Shown piece after piece: positions 27,888-35,785 of a DNA stretch of 64,000 nucleotides. This DNA is from Bryobacterales bacterium F-183 (GTDB lineage: Bacteria > Acidobacteriota > Terriglobia > Bryobacterales > Bryobacteraceae): assembly GCA_016865505.2 (NCBI GenBank), contig AP025252.1:3100001-3164000 (forward strand), in the 5' to 3' direction. The position numbers and the translations under genes are program-made. How positions within the stretch are numbered: the stretch's first letter is position 1; every line of letters starts with the position of its first letter. The notes below the pieces were generated by a model. The model had not been told where the DNA came from. It did no database searches and worked only from the letters and a program-made list of their open reading frames with translations.

Positions 27888-28238
27888 CTACGAATGTTCT
27901 GGTTGCGGGGTACCAGGCATACCATGCTGACCACCGCCGCCACCGCCAGGAGCATGGCCACTGCCGCCGCCTACAGGCCCGGGCGCGCCAGCGTGGCCGC
28001 CACCGCCGGAACCAGAGTGGAACGGCTTAGAAAGTACTACGGTAGAGATCGCATGCTTAAAGATCAACTGCTCTTGGTTGTTCGTCTCCAAAATGACCGA
28101 GTACTTGTCGAAACTCTTGATCTTTCCGCTCAGCTTGACTCCGCTCATGAGGTAGATCGTGAGGAAAGTCTTATCTTTACGGGCGTTGTTCAGGAACGCC
28201 TCTTGAATGTTTTGCGACAGCTTCTCCATTGCTTGCAT
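27888..28238 (-). CDS. hfq: RNA chaperone Hfq with long glycine-rich tail
   Basis: Hfq is a hexameric Sm-like RNA chaperone for small RNAs. The Sm1 part ([39 protein letters not shown]) and Sm2 motif FKHAISTVV are intact. The protein has 116 residues; after about residue 75 it continues with a tail rich in Gly, His and Pro ([19 protein letters not shown] and [14 protein letters not shown]) not found in short Hfq proteins. GGACAA precedes the ATG. It heads the hfq-hflX-pgsA unit and is divergent from the cyclophilin gene. Confidence 0.93.
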   Translation of the reverse strand: MQAMEKLSQNIQEAFLNNARKDKTFLTIYLMSGVKLSGKIKSFDKYSVILETNNQEQLIFKHAISTVVLSKPFHSGSGGGGHAGAPGPVGGGSGHAPGGGGGGQHGMPGTPQPEHS

Positions 28239-28312
28239 TTGTCCTTTGACTGTCGTTCTTATGTCCCCTGCCCCTATGGAAAGGCAGAATGTTCCTTCAT
28301 AATAACGTATAT

Positions 28313-28798
28313 ATGCCTACGCAATACCAGGGTCCGCCCTCGATGACGATCGACCCGAACAAGAACTACACGGCTACGTTCGAGACGTCCAAAGGTACTA
28401 TCGTTTGCGAGCTGTACCCCAAGAACGCCCCGAAGGCCGTGAATAACTTCGTCTTTCTTGCGAACGACAAGTTCTATGATGGTACGGTTTTCCACCGCGT
28501 CATCAACAATTTCATGATCCAGGGCGGTGACCCGACGGCTACGGGCCGTGGCGGTCCGGGCTACCGGTTTGAAGATGAGTTCCAGGGCAACGACTGGAAG
28601 CGCCACCAGGTGGGCAGCTTGTCGATGGCGAATGCCGGCCCGAACACGAACGGCAGCCAGTTCTTCATCACGCACATTCAGACCGATTGGCTGGACGGCA
28701 AGCATACGGTGTTCGGCCAGGTGCTGTCGGGTCAGGATGTCGTCAACGCGATCGCGCAGGGCGATGAACTGAAGTCCGTTACGATTCAGGAAAGCTAA
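28313..28798 (+). CDS. Cyclophilin-type peptidyl-prolyl isomerase
   Basis: A 161-residue cytoplasmic cyclophilin. Active-site elements are present: [15 protein letters not shown] (catalytic Arg), then [20 protein letters not shown] and [12 protein letters not shown]. No signal peptide is seen. The ATG at 28313 is preferred because CATAAT lies 9 nt upstream; an in-frame ATG at 28289 would lie before that box. The next gene begins 6 nt downstream. Confidence 0.9.
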   Translation: MPTQYQGPPSMTIDPNKNYTATFETSKGTIVCELYPKNAPKAVNNFVFLANDKFYDGTVFHRVINNFMIQGGDPTATGRGGPGYRFEDEFQGNDWKRHQVGSLSMANAGPNTNGSQFFITHIQTDWLDGKHTVFGQVLSGQDVVNAIAQGDELKSVTIQES

Positions 28799-28804
28799 GG
28801 CTGG

Positions 28805-29920
28805 ATGAGATTCCACGCGGGGGCGCTTCTGTTGCTGTGGCTGCAGAGCGCCCTCGTTGTGTTTGCGCAATCGGGAGTCACGATTCGTAAGGTACGAGTG
28901 GTGGATGTCGAGCGCGGTGTGGTGACGTCGCCGCGTACGGTGTACGTTGCCGGGGATCGTGTGAGTGCGTCCGTTGTTGCCGGCAATGGTGATGTTCGCG
29001 TGGTGGATGGTACCGGCAAGTTCTTAGTACCAGGCCTTTGGAATATGCATGGCGCGGTGACTGCTGCGAATGCCACTGCGATGGTGCTGCGCGGGATCAC
29101 CGGGGTTCGCGATATGAGTGCGGAGCCTTTGTCCGCGATGCTGGAGCTTTATCGCAAGATCGAGATCGGGGCGTTGCGCGGGCCGCGCATTTTGACCGGT
29201 GGTCCGGCGATGACGTTTGGGTCTGCGTCGGAAGCGCGAACCTGGTTCGACGGGATGTACCGCACGGAAGCCGATTTTGTGCGGTTTGGCGAAGGGATCG
29301 ACCCGGAGGCGTACATCGCGCTGGCCGAGCAATCGCGCAAGTGGCGATTGCCGTTGGTGGGTCCGCTGCCGCCGACGGTACGGCTGATGGATGCGGTGGC
29401 GTTGCGGCAGTCCTCGATTGAAGGTACGCGGGGGTTGGATCGCGTGGCTTGCGAAGGGTTTTTCTATGCGGGTCGCGACGGGGTCTGGTTTACGCCGATG
29501 ACGCGTGAGGCCGACCGCGAGCTGATGCGCTGGATGCGCGGTTGCGGCGCACGCATGCTGGCTGGAGCGCCGGACGGGGATCTGCACGCGGAGCTTGAGG
29601 CGATGGTGGCGGAAGGCGGGTTTACGCCAATGGCCGCGCTGCGTGCCGCGACGTATGAGGTAGGGCAGTTTCTGGGGAGCGACGTCGGCGGCGTTGCGGT
29701 GGGAAAGCTGGCGGATCTGGTGTTGCTCGATGCCGACCCGACCTTGGACATCCGAAATCTGCGGCGGGTACGCGGCGTCGTTTTGCGCGGCAAATGGATC
29801 GATGTCCCTACAATGGGAACATCAGCCACCAGCGATTCCAGGTCCGGCACGCGGCCGCCCGCGGCATCCTCAGCGAAACCTCCGGCTTCATCCGCGAGGC
29901 CGGGTTCACCCATTCGCTGA
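28805..29920 (+). CDS. Exported amidohydrolase-family protein lacking metal ligands
   Basis: A 371-residue protein with a signal peptide (RFHAGALLLLWLQSALVVFAQ). It has the amidohydrolase layout: GTGKFLVPGLWNMHGAV near residue 75, LRGITGVRDMS, and a C-terminal GKLADLVLLDADPTLDIRN. The key residues differ from active enzymes: HxH is replaced by MHGAV, the downstream His regions read SSIEGTRG, and the Asp region reads LAGAPDGDLH. It is therefore probably a pseudoenzyme. The last 40 residues are low-complexity (Ser/Pro/Ala/Arg) and come from reading 127 nt into the next gene, as if the original stop were lost. Confidence 0.68.
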   Translation: MRFHAGALLLLWLQSALVVFAQSGVTIRKVRVVDVERGVVTSPRTVYVAGDRVSASVVAGNGDVRVVDGTGKFLVPGLWNMHGAVTAANATAMVLRGITGVRDMSAEPLSAMLELYRKIEIGALRGPRILTGGPAMTFGSASEARTWFDGMYRTEADFVRFGEGIDPEAYIALAEQSRKWRLPLVGPLPPTVRLMDAVALRQSSIEGTRGLDRVACEGFFYAGRDGVWFTPMTREADRELMRWMRGCGARMLAGAPDGDLHAELEAMVAEGGFTPMAALRAATYEVGQFLGSDVGGVAVGKLADLVLLDADPTLDIRNLRRVRGVVLRGKWIDVPTMGTSATSDSRSGTRPPAASSAKPPASSARPGSPIR

Positions 29921-30687
29921 CGCCGGCGCGCAATTGCACGTACGGCTGTACGTACTGCTATGTGCCGACGATGGGGCTGTACGGCGGGCTGCAGCCTGAG
30001 GACTGGCGACGTTGGGGCCAATTCACGACATACAAGCAGAATGCGCCGGAATTGCTGCGGAAACAGTTGCGGCCGGGGCAGGTGATTTACTGTTCGCCGC
30101 TGGTCGATCCGTATCAACCCGCGGAAGCAACCGAGTTCGCGATGCCTGCGATTCTGCGCGAGTTGATTGCCAAGCCGCCCGCGCGATTCGTGCTGCAGAC
30201 GAGGTCGCCGCTGTGTGTACGCGATGTTGACCTTTTCGCGGAGCTATCCGCGCTTACAGAAGTACGGGTGAGCTTTTCGTTAACCACTGATTTGGAAAGT
30301 GTACGCAAGTTGTACGAGCCGCATTGCGAAAGCTTGCAGGAGCGCTTGGACGCGATTGCACGGTTGCGCGGCGCAGGGCTGAAAGTGCATGCGACACTGG
30401 CTCCGATGTTGCCGTCGAATCCGGAAGTACTGGCGCGGCTGGCTTGTGAGGCGACGGAGCGCGATTTGATTGGGGATCCGTTTCATGTTCGCGCGACGAA
30501 GAGGCACGGAGCGACCACGCGGGAAGCGGCGTTTCGTATTGCCGAGCATCATGCCGGGCATGCGGAGTGGTTTGAGCCGGAGTTCCAGCAGCGGGCCATG
30601 GAGCGGATGTCGGCGGTGGCGACGAAAGAGTTTGGCCGAAGATTTTTGGCCGGGCCTGAGGGCTTCCGGCTGTTGACTGTGAGTTGA
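29794..30687 (+). CDS. Radical SAM protein (SPL/Rv2578c-like)
   Basis: A 297-residue radical SAM enzyme. The cluster motif CTYGCTYCY (CxxxCxxC) at about residue 49 is preceded by GFTHSLTPARN, as in the SplB-like group of COG1533. The later IYCSPLVDPYQPAE segment fits this group; the substrate is unknown. The only normal start is the ATG at 29794, 127 nt inside the amidohydrolase frame. A TACAAT box lies at 29809-29814, and an in-frame ATC, not a normal start, is 6 nt beyond it. The stop overlaps the ALDH gene start region. Confidence 0.75.
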   Translation: MDRCPYNGNISHQRFQVRHAAARGILSETSGFIREAGFTHSLTPARNCTYGCTYCYVPTMGLYGGLQPEDWRRWGQFTTYKQNAPELLRKQLRPGQVIYCSPLVDPYQPAEATEFAMPAILRELIAKPPARFVLQTRSPLCVRDVDLFAELSALTEVRVSFSLTTDLESVRKLYEPHCESLQERLDAIARLRGAGLKVHATLAPMLPSNPEVLARLACEATERDLIGDPFHVRATKRHGATTREAAFRIAEHHAGHAEWFEPEFQQRAMERMSAVATKEFGRRFLAGPEGFRLLTVS

Positions 30688-32213
30688 ACAAAACGATTAT
30701 GGTGCAAGCGAGCAAGATCCTCGAAAAGCTGGGCGTCAGCGAAGTTTCCAGCGGCGTGTATTCCACCGAGTGGATGCAGGGCGGCGGCGGTGTACTGACG
30801 TCGACGAGCCCGATTGACGGGTCCGTTGTGGGCAAGGTGCGAATGGGCGATTCGCAGGACTACGACGACCTCATCTTTGAGGCGCAGCGCGCGTTTGCCA
30901 AATGGCGGATGGTTCCGGCGCCGAAGCGCGGGCTGATTGTCCGCGAGATTGGCAATGAACTGCGGAAGTACAAGGATGATCTTGCAGCGCTGGTGACTTT
31001 GGAGATGGGCAAGCTGCTTGCCGAGGCCAAAGGTGAAGTGCAGGAGATGATCGACATCGCGGATTATGCGGTGGGATTGTCGCGGCAGTTGTACGGCAAC
31101 ACGATGCATTCGGAGCGCCCTGGGCATCGGATGTACGAGCAGTGGCATCCGCTGGGGCTTGTCGGCGTGATCACCGCGTTCAACTTTCCTGTCGCGGTGT
31201 GGAGTTGGAATGCGCTGATCGCGATGGTCTGCGGCGATGTGGTGATCTGGAAGCCTTCGCCGAAGACTCCGATTACGGCAGTAGCGGTGCAGACGATTTG
31301 TGCGCGTGTGCTCGAAAAGCACGGTCATGCTGGCGTGCTGAACCTGATTGTGGGTACCGATGATGAGATCGGCAAGCGGATGTCGAAGGACAAGCGGTTG
31401 CCGCTGATCAGCGCGACGGGTTCGTCGCATATGGGGTCGATTGTGGGCGAGGAGGTCGCGGCGCGGTTGGGACGTTCGCTGCTGGAGTTGGGCGGCAACA
31501 ACGCGATCATCGCGATGGACGATTGCGATGTAGACATGCTGGTTCGCGCGGTGGTGTTTGGTGCCATCGGTACGGCAGGGCAGCGGTGTACGACGACCCG
31601 GCGATTGTTCCTGCAGAGTGGGATCGCGGCGCAGGTGACTGAGCGGCTGATCAAGATCTATGAGGGTCTGACGATTGGGGATCCGTTTGATGCGAAGACG
31701 GTGATGGGTCCGCTGATTGACGAGCATGCGATCACGTTGATGCAGACGGGCCTTGAGATGATCCGCGACCAGAACGGCGAGGTCCTGTATGGTGGCGAGC
31801 CTCTGCAGGGGTGTTATGTGAAGCCCTGCATCGTGCGGGCGCACAAGCATATGAAGGTGGTGAAGAACGAGATTTTTGCCCCGATTTTGTATGTGTTTGA
31901 GTTCGAGGATCTGGACGAGGCGATTGAGATCCACAACTCGGTGCCGCAGGGATTGTCGTCGGCGATGTTCACGAAGAATGTACAGGCGGCGGAGATCTTC
32001 TTGAGCCATCGCGGGAGCGACTGCGGGATTGCGAACATCAACATCGGTACGAGCGGCGCGGAGATCGGCGGCGCGTTCGGTGGCGAGAAGGATACGGGCG
32101 GAGGTCGCGAGTCGGGGTCTGATTCGTGGAAGGCGTACATGCGGCGGCAGACCTGTACCATCAACTGGTCGAACGACCTGCCGCTGGCGCAGGGGATCAA
32201 GTTCGACGTTTAG
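30684..32213 (+). CDS. Aldehyde dehydrogenase, ALDH7 (antiquitin) type
   Basis: A 509-residue NAD-dependent dehydrogenase. Catalytic Cys lies in GAIGTAGQRCTTTRR and Glu in LLELGGNNAI; the NAD segment AFNFPVAVWSWN and the C-terminal GGEKDTGGGRESGSD are typical of ALDH7, the alpha-aminoadipate semialdehyde dehydrogenase family (lysine degradation). The substrate is inferred from the family. The start could be the TTG at 30684, overlapping the radical SAM stop by 4 nt, or the ATG at 30699, which fits the family's usual N-terminus. The TAG overlaps the convergent beta-lactamase TAA through TTAG. Confidence 0.88.
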   Translation: MNKTIMVQASKILEKLGVSEVSSGVYSTEWMQGGGGVLTSTSPIDGSVVGKVRMGDSQDYDDLIFEAQRAFAKWRMVPAPKRGLIVREIGNELRKYKDDLAALVTLEMGKLLAEAKGEVQEMIDIADYAVGLSRQLYGNTMHSERPGHRMYEQWHPLGLVGVITAFNFPVAVWSWNALIAMVCGDVVIWKPSPKTPITAVAVQTICARVLEKHGHAGVLNLIVGTDDEIGKRMSKDKRLPLISATGSSHMGSIVGEEVAARLGRSLLELGGNNAIIAMDDCDVDMLVRAVVFGAIGTAGQRCTTTRRLFLQSGIAAQVTERLIKIYEGLTIGDPFDAKTVMGPLIDEHAITLMQTGLEMIRDQNGEVLYGGEPLQGCYVKPCIVRAHKHMKVVKNEIFAPILYVFEFEDLDEAIEIHNSVPQGLSSAMFTKNVQAAEIFLSHRGSDCGIANINIGTSGAEIGGAFGGEKDTGGGRESGSDSWKAYMRRQTCTINWSNDLPLAQGIKFDV

Positions 32214-33139
32214 TTGGATGCCGTAGCAGCTTTGGCGATGGCTGCGATCATCGCGGCGCGTTCGTCGGGGGACGCGGTTGAGTCCCCGACGAAGACGGCG
32301 ATGGAGATCTTGCGGCCGTCGGGCGCGGTGAGGATGCCGACGTCATTGGTGGCGACGGTGAGACCTCGGCGCGTGCCGCTGCTTCCGGTTTTGTGTGCGA
32401 GTTTCCAGGTGGATGGAGTGCCTGCCTTGAGACGGTCTGCGCCGGTGGTGCAGTCTGCCATCGCTTGCAGGATGAAGGCTGTGCGGTCGGGAGGCAGAAG
32501 GTCGCCATTCACGAGGCGCGTCAGGAAGGTCGTCATGGCCTTCGGAGTGGATGTGTCGCGCGGGTCAGCCTGGTAGCGCTTGTAGGCGGCGTAGCGCTTT
32601 CCTTCGGGAATCTTGGCAATTGCCGCTTCGAGAACCTTGGGGTCGATGAACTCGTCGCGCCAGGTGAGGCCGTCTGTCTCCGTCTGCAAATGGCGTTCGT
32701 CACGATCCACACGCATGCCCGTGATGCCTTTGCGGATGAGGAAGGCGTGGACGGCTTTGGGTCCACCGAGGCGAGCAATGAGGATGTCGCAGGCGGCGGA
32801 ATCGCTGGTCATGATCGTACTGCGGATGAGTTCGCCGATGGTGGTCTTGTAGCCGTTGGGGGTGACGTACTGGGCGATGGGCTGTACGGAGACGCTGAGG
32901 TCCTTGGGGTAGACCGTGATGGGCTGGTTGACGCGGAAGCGGTCGTCATCGAGTACGGCAACGCTGACGATGAGCTTGACCACGCTTTGGAGAGAGAAGC
33001 GCTCGTCGCCGCGGGTACAGTTGAGCTTGGTGCCGTCCTGAATGCAGGCGCCTACGCGGCCGGGGAAGTTTTTGGTGATGGTGTCGAGGTCTGCGGCCGG
33101 AGTGGCGAGGGTTGCCAGGAGCACTAGGCTGGAGATCAT
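32210..33139 (-). CDS. Class A beta-lactamase-like serine hydrolase
   Basis: A 309-residue exported protein with signal peptide MISSLVLLATLATPA. Class A motifs are in order: SVVK at 52-55 (SxxK), SDS at 112-114 (instead of SDN), a likely general-base Glu at 148 in DERHLQTE, and HKTGSSG at 249-255. It resembles the extended A2 subclass (PER/CfxA-like) more than TEM. Chromosomal context and ordinary base composition argue for an intrinsic gene. Activity against beta-lactams is inferred. It is not adjacent to the BlaI/M56 pair at 49-51 kb. GATAAT lies 9 nt before the ATG. Confidence 0.85.
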   Translation of the reverse strand: MISSLVLLATLATPAADLDTITKNFPGRVGACIQDGTKLNCTRGDERFSLQSVVKLIVSVAVLDDDRFRVNQPITVYPKDLSVSVQPIAQYVTPNGYKTTIGELIRSTIMTSDSAACDILIARLGGPKAVHAFLIRKGITGMRVDRDERHLQTETDGLTWRDEFIDPKVLEAAIAKIPEGKRYAAYKRYQADPRDTSTPKAMTTFLTRLVNGDLLPPDRTAFILQAMADCTTGADRLKAGTPSTWKLAHKTGSSGTRRGLTVATNDVGILTAPDGRKISIAVFVGDSTASPDERAAMIAAIAKAATASN

Positions 33140-33152
33140 GCTTTTCCAATTA

Positions 33153-34124
33153 TCAGTCGGGAAGTGGGAGTTGGGTGAGGTAGGTCAAGGGTACGGAATG
33201 GGTTTGGACCTGCATACGTTCCGTGGCCAAGGTAAGCAGGCGGCGACCTGTGCGTAGCCAGATCTGCGGGTTCGCATAGTAGCGCCACGGGGTGCGGCGG
33301 AGTTCTGCGGTACGCCATTTCTGGACTTGCTCCTGAGTGATGACGGGGAGCGCGATCGATTCCGCTTCTGTGGCTCGACGGAAGATTCCCCACAAGATCC
33401 CGCCGTCGCTGGAGGTTCGGAGTTCGAGCGGCTGGAAGCCGGCCATCGCGGCAGCCAGGTGGAGATTGTCCAAATGAAAGTGGACCAGGTGCGCGGGGTG
33501 GAAACGATGGCTGGGGTGTACGAGATGGAAGGCGGCGTTAGGGACTTCGATGGCGAGCAGGCCGGCAGGGCGTAATAGGGTCGCCATGCGACGGAGGGCC
33601 GCGACGGGGTCCGGATGATGCTCCAGCATGTGGAAGGCGGAGATACCGTCGAACTCACCGGCGCGATGGTTGAGGTCCTCAAGGAAGCCGACCTGAACGC
33701 TCAATTTGAGCGAAGACTGCATGTATTCGGCGTAGCCGCGATTGGGTTCGAGAGCGGTGACGGAGAAACCCTTGCGCTGCATCAGGTAAGCAAACTCGCC
33801 ACTGCCGGCACCGACATCGAGCCAGTTCTGGCCGTTGCGCGTCGCATGAGGGGTGAGCCACGAAAGACGGTCGCGAGCGGCGGCGGCGGCTCGGATGACG
33901 TGATGCGGCTTGGGGCGTAGGACACCTTTGTACTCGGCACGGTAGCGTTCCTCATAGAACTGGCGCAGGGTCGCGTCGTCGGGGAGGGGGTCCACGCGGA
34001 ACAGGCCACAATTGAGGCAAAAGAGACTACGGAGAGGGCGGCCATGCCGGTCCTTGTCGTGGACGAGGAGCGCTTGAGAAGAGCGGCATAGAGGACAGTT
34101 GCTGGCTGGGGTGGGGTCCGGCAT
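33153..34124 (-). CDS. SAM-dependent methyltransferase with N-terminal zinc ribbon
   Basis: A 323-residue cytoplasmic protein. CPLCRSS (about residue 10) and CLNCGLF (about 36) form a zinc-ribbon-like start, as in methyltransferases that act on cell-surface glycolipids or polyketide-like substrates. The class I motif is WLDVGAGSGEFAYLM at about residue 100, with the downstream GEFDGISAFHMLEHHPDP. The substrate cannot be deduced. It lies just upstream of the beta-lactamase gene (13-nt gap). Confidence 0.83.
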   Translation of the reverse strand: MPDPTPASNCPLCRSSQALLVHDKDRHGRPLRSLFCLNCGLFRVDPLPDDATLRQFYEERYRAEYKGVLRPKPHHVIRAAAAARDRLSWLTPHATRNGQNWLDVGAGSGEFAYLMQRKGFSVTALEPNRGYAEYMQSSLKLSVQVGFLEDLNHRAGEFDGISAFHMLEHHPDPVAALRRMATLLRPAGLLAIEVPNAAFHLVHPSHRFHPAHLVHFHLDNLHLAAAMAGFQPLELRTSSDGGILWGIFRRATEAESIALPVITQEQVQKWRTAELRRTPWRYYANPQIWLRTGRRLLTLATERMQVQTHSVPLTYLTQLPLPD

Positions 34125-34221
34125 TTTAGCGACGCGCTTCTTACAGCGTCACGTTATTGTTTCATAGCAGTGGAGTGCGATGTTTTGGGGGACGAGTAAG
34201 GCAGGCAGTAGACTGGGGATC

Positions 34222-34611
34222 ATGCTTCCTACAGTTTTCGAAGTTCCGGGATTGCCGCCGGGGAATGACACGTACTCGCAGGTGTCGATGCTGGGCGATT
34301 TGGTGTACGTGTCGGGTCAGTTGGGTGTGGATCCGGCGACGGGGCGGCTTGCGGAGGGCGGGGTACAGGCGCAGACGCGGCAGGCGATCCTGAATGTCGC
34401 GCGTTGTTTGGAGGCGGCGGGGAGTTCGCTGGAGAGGGTCGCGAAGGTGAACTTGTACTTAGTGGACTTTGCTTCGAGTATTGGGTCGGCGAATGTAGTG
34501 TATGCGGAGTACTTCAGGCATCGGCCGGCGAAGACGGGAGTGGGGGTCGCGTCGCTGTGGGGTGGTGCGTTGGTGGAGATTGAGGTGGTGGCGGGTAGGA
34601 GTGTTTCCTAG
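34222..34611 (+). CDS. RidA-family protein with altered active-site position
   Basis: A 129-residue Rid-family protein (YjgF/YER057c/UK114 fold) with YVSGQLGVDPATG and the ending GGALVEIEVVAG. True RidA enamine/imine deaminases carry an essential Arg in PAR near residue 105; here it is PAK, so deaminase activity may be lost or altered. The ATG at 34222 has TAGACT 7 nt upstream (leaderless pattern); the frame is open further upstream, to 34180. The stop is 2 nt from that of the convergent gene. Confidence 0.85.
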   Translation: MLPTVFEVPGLPPGNDTYSQVSMLGDLVYVSGQLGVDPATGRLAEGGVQAQTRQAILNVARCLEAAGSSLERVAKVNLYLVDFASSIGSANVVYAEYFRHRPAKTGVGVASLWGGALVEIEVVAGRSVS

Positions 34612-34613
34612 CA

Positions 34614-34838
34614 TCAGGGGCCGGGTGAGGCAAAGACTGACTTGACTGTTTGGTAGGCCCACTGCAAGTGATGACGTTCCCCGATGAGGTGTCCAATGAT
34701 GCCCAACGCCTCAACCAATATGAACAGTATGGCGGGTGGAGGCTTGATTGTCTTCGGCGGCGGTAGCGGCTTCCAATCGGGATCCACGCACTTGAGGCAG
34801 ATGGCGACAGCCGCTTTGCAAGTGGGGCATTGATTCAA
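34614..34838 (-). CDS. Small protein with N-terminal zinc ribbon and hydrophobic helix
   Basis: A 74-residue hypothetical protein. CPTCKA and CLKC near the N-terminus form a zinc-ribbon-like pair. After a Pro-rich linker, residues 38-52 (ILFILVEALGIIGHL) are hydrophobic and probably a single membrane helix. GGAGG lies about 10 nt before the TTG start. It is downstream of tRNA-Arg(CCG) on the same strand, about 230 nt away. Function unknown. Confidence 0.5.
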   Translation of the reverse strand: MNQCPTCKAAVAICLKCVDPDWKPLPPPKTIKPPPAILFILVEALGIIGHLIGERHHLQWAYQTVKSVFASPGP

Positions 34839-34900
34839 GCAGGGTGGCCTCCTGTGAGCAAGATAGTCCTGATGCTAACAGGTTTTACTTGGTTCAAAGG

Positions 34901-34933
34901 CCGGTTCCACGCCATGCCTTTCGAGGGAACCGG
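34901..34933. repeat. Inverted repeat in the intergenic region before tRNA-Arg(CCG)
   Basis: CCGGTTCC (34901-34908) and GGAACCGG (34926-34933) form an 8-bp stem with a 17-nt loop. The 34839-35068 region holds no credible ORF. The role is unknown; it could be a transcription-factor site or an RNA hairpin. Confidence 0.35.
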
Positions 34934-35027
34934 TTGAAGATCTTCAAGTAGTGGCCCGGCCTGAAGTCGCTTGGAAATTCTGATTTAGATTGGCCAGGCG
35001 ATCGTAGATCGCACTGCACCAAATGCG

Positions 35028-35052
35028 AAGGCCGACCTAGCTGGCCGGCCTT
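35028..35052 (-). terminator. Possible terminator of tRNA-Arg(CCG)
   Basis: AAGGCCG (35028-35034) pairs with CGGCCTT (35046-35052) just downstream of the tRNA on the minus strand. The T tract is poor, so termination may be partial. Confidence 0.4.
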
Positions 35053-35068
35053 GAACTTTCGAATTTGA

Positions 35069-35146
35069 TGGTACGCCCGATAGGATTCGAACCTATGGCC
35101 TTTTGCTCCGGAGGCAAACGCTCTATCCGGGCTGAGCTACGGGCGC
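35069..35146 (-). tRNA. tRNA-Arg (anticodon CCG)
   Basis: On the minus strand the cloverleaf is acceptor GCGCCCG with CGGGCGT (one G-U pair), D-arm GCTC/GAGC, anticodon stem TTTGC/GCAAA with loop CTCCGGA (anticodon CCG), and T-arm ATAGG/CCTAT. The CCA end is encoded. It decodes CGG. Confidence 0.95.
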
Positions 35147-35168
35147 ACGTGACTTCAGTATAGCTGGT

Positions 35169-35741
35169 CTACTTCTTCTTGGCTACCGAAGATGTCGCGG
35201 GCTTGGCGGCTGACGACGTCGCGGCGGGGGCGGCGCCTTCCTTTAACAGCGCCTCAATCTGCGTGCGGAGGTAGGCTTCGTCCTGGAGTTTGGGGTCGCC
35301 GAGGGGCGGGGACTGGACTCGGATCTGGCCCTTCTTGTCGATCAACACAATCTGAGGGACCACGAAGCGTTCCATGGCGGAAAGCGACAGGTACGTCATG
35401 ACCTGTTCGCGGCCGGCGGCTGCTACGGGGAACTTGGCGCCGTAGTCGCGGATGAAGTCCGGCACCAGCATCTGGGCCATGTCGTTGAAGGCTACACCGA
35501 GAGCCTGGAAACCCTTGCTGCCGTAGTCGTTCTGGAGCTTCGAAAAGATGCCCGCCGTGTGCTGGCAGTGGGGGCAGGTGGTAAAGAGAAACTCCACCAG
35601 GACCACTTTGCCACGGTGCTTGGACAGCAGGTCCTGCTTGCCGCCGGGGTAGTTGAGGACGAACTCGGGACTCTGTCTGGGCACCTCTGCCGCGAATACG
35701 GACAGTGCCAAACCAAGCGATAGCGCGAATGCCTTCATCAT
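35169..35741 (-). CDS. Exported thioredoxin-like (TlpA/redoxin) protein
   Basis: A 190-residue periplasmic protein with signal peptide MKAFALSLGLALSVFA, a redoxin fold with active site CPHC (C56-C59 from the first ATG), and the cis-Pro region VVPQIVLID. It is likely a thiol-disulfide oxidoreductase or peroxidase-like protein. The C-terminal 25 residues are an Ala/Ser/Lys-rich tail. Two adjacent ATG codons could start it; the second (35738) lies 6 nt from a TAGAAA box. The gene stands alone between tRNA-Arg and glgC. Confidence 0.8.
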   Translation of the reverse strand: MMKAFALSLGLALSVFAAEVPRQSPEFVLNYPGGKQDLLSKHRGKVVLVEFLFTTCPHCQHTAGIFSKLQNDYGSKGFQALGVAFNDMAQMLVPDFIRDYGAKFPVAAAGREQVMTYLSLSAMERFVVPQIVLIDKKGQIRVQSPPLGDPKLQDEAYLRTQIEALLKEGAAPAATSSAAKPATSSVAKKK

Positions 35742-35785
35742 CGATTTCTAGTTTATCAGGCGAGTCCCGAGGTGATACGGTTTCA

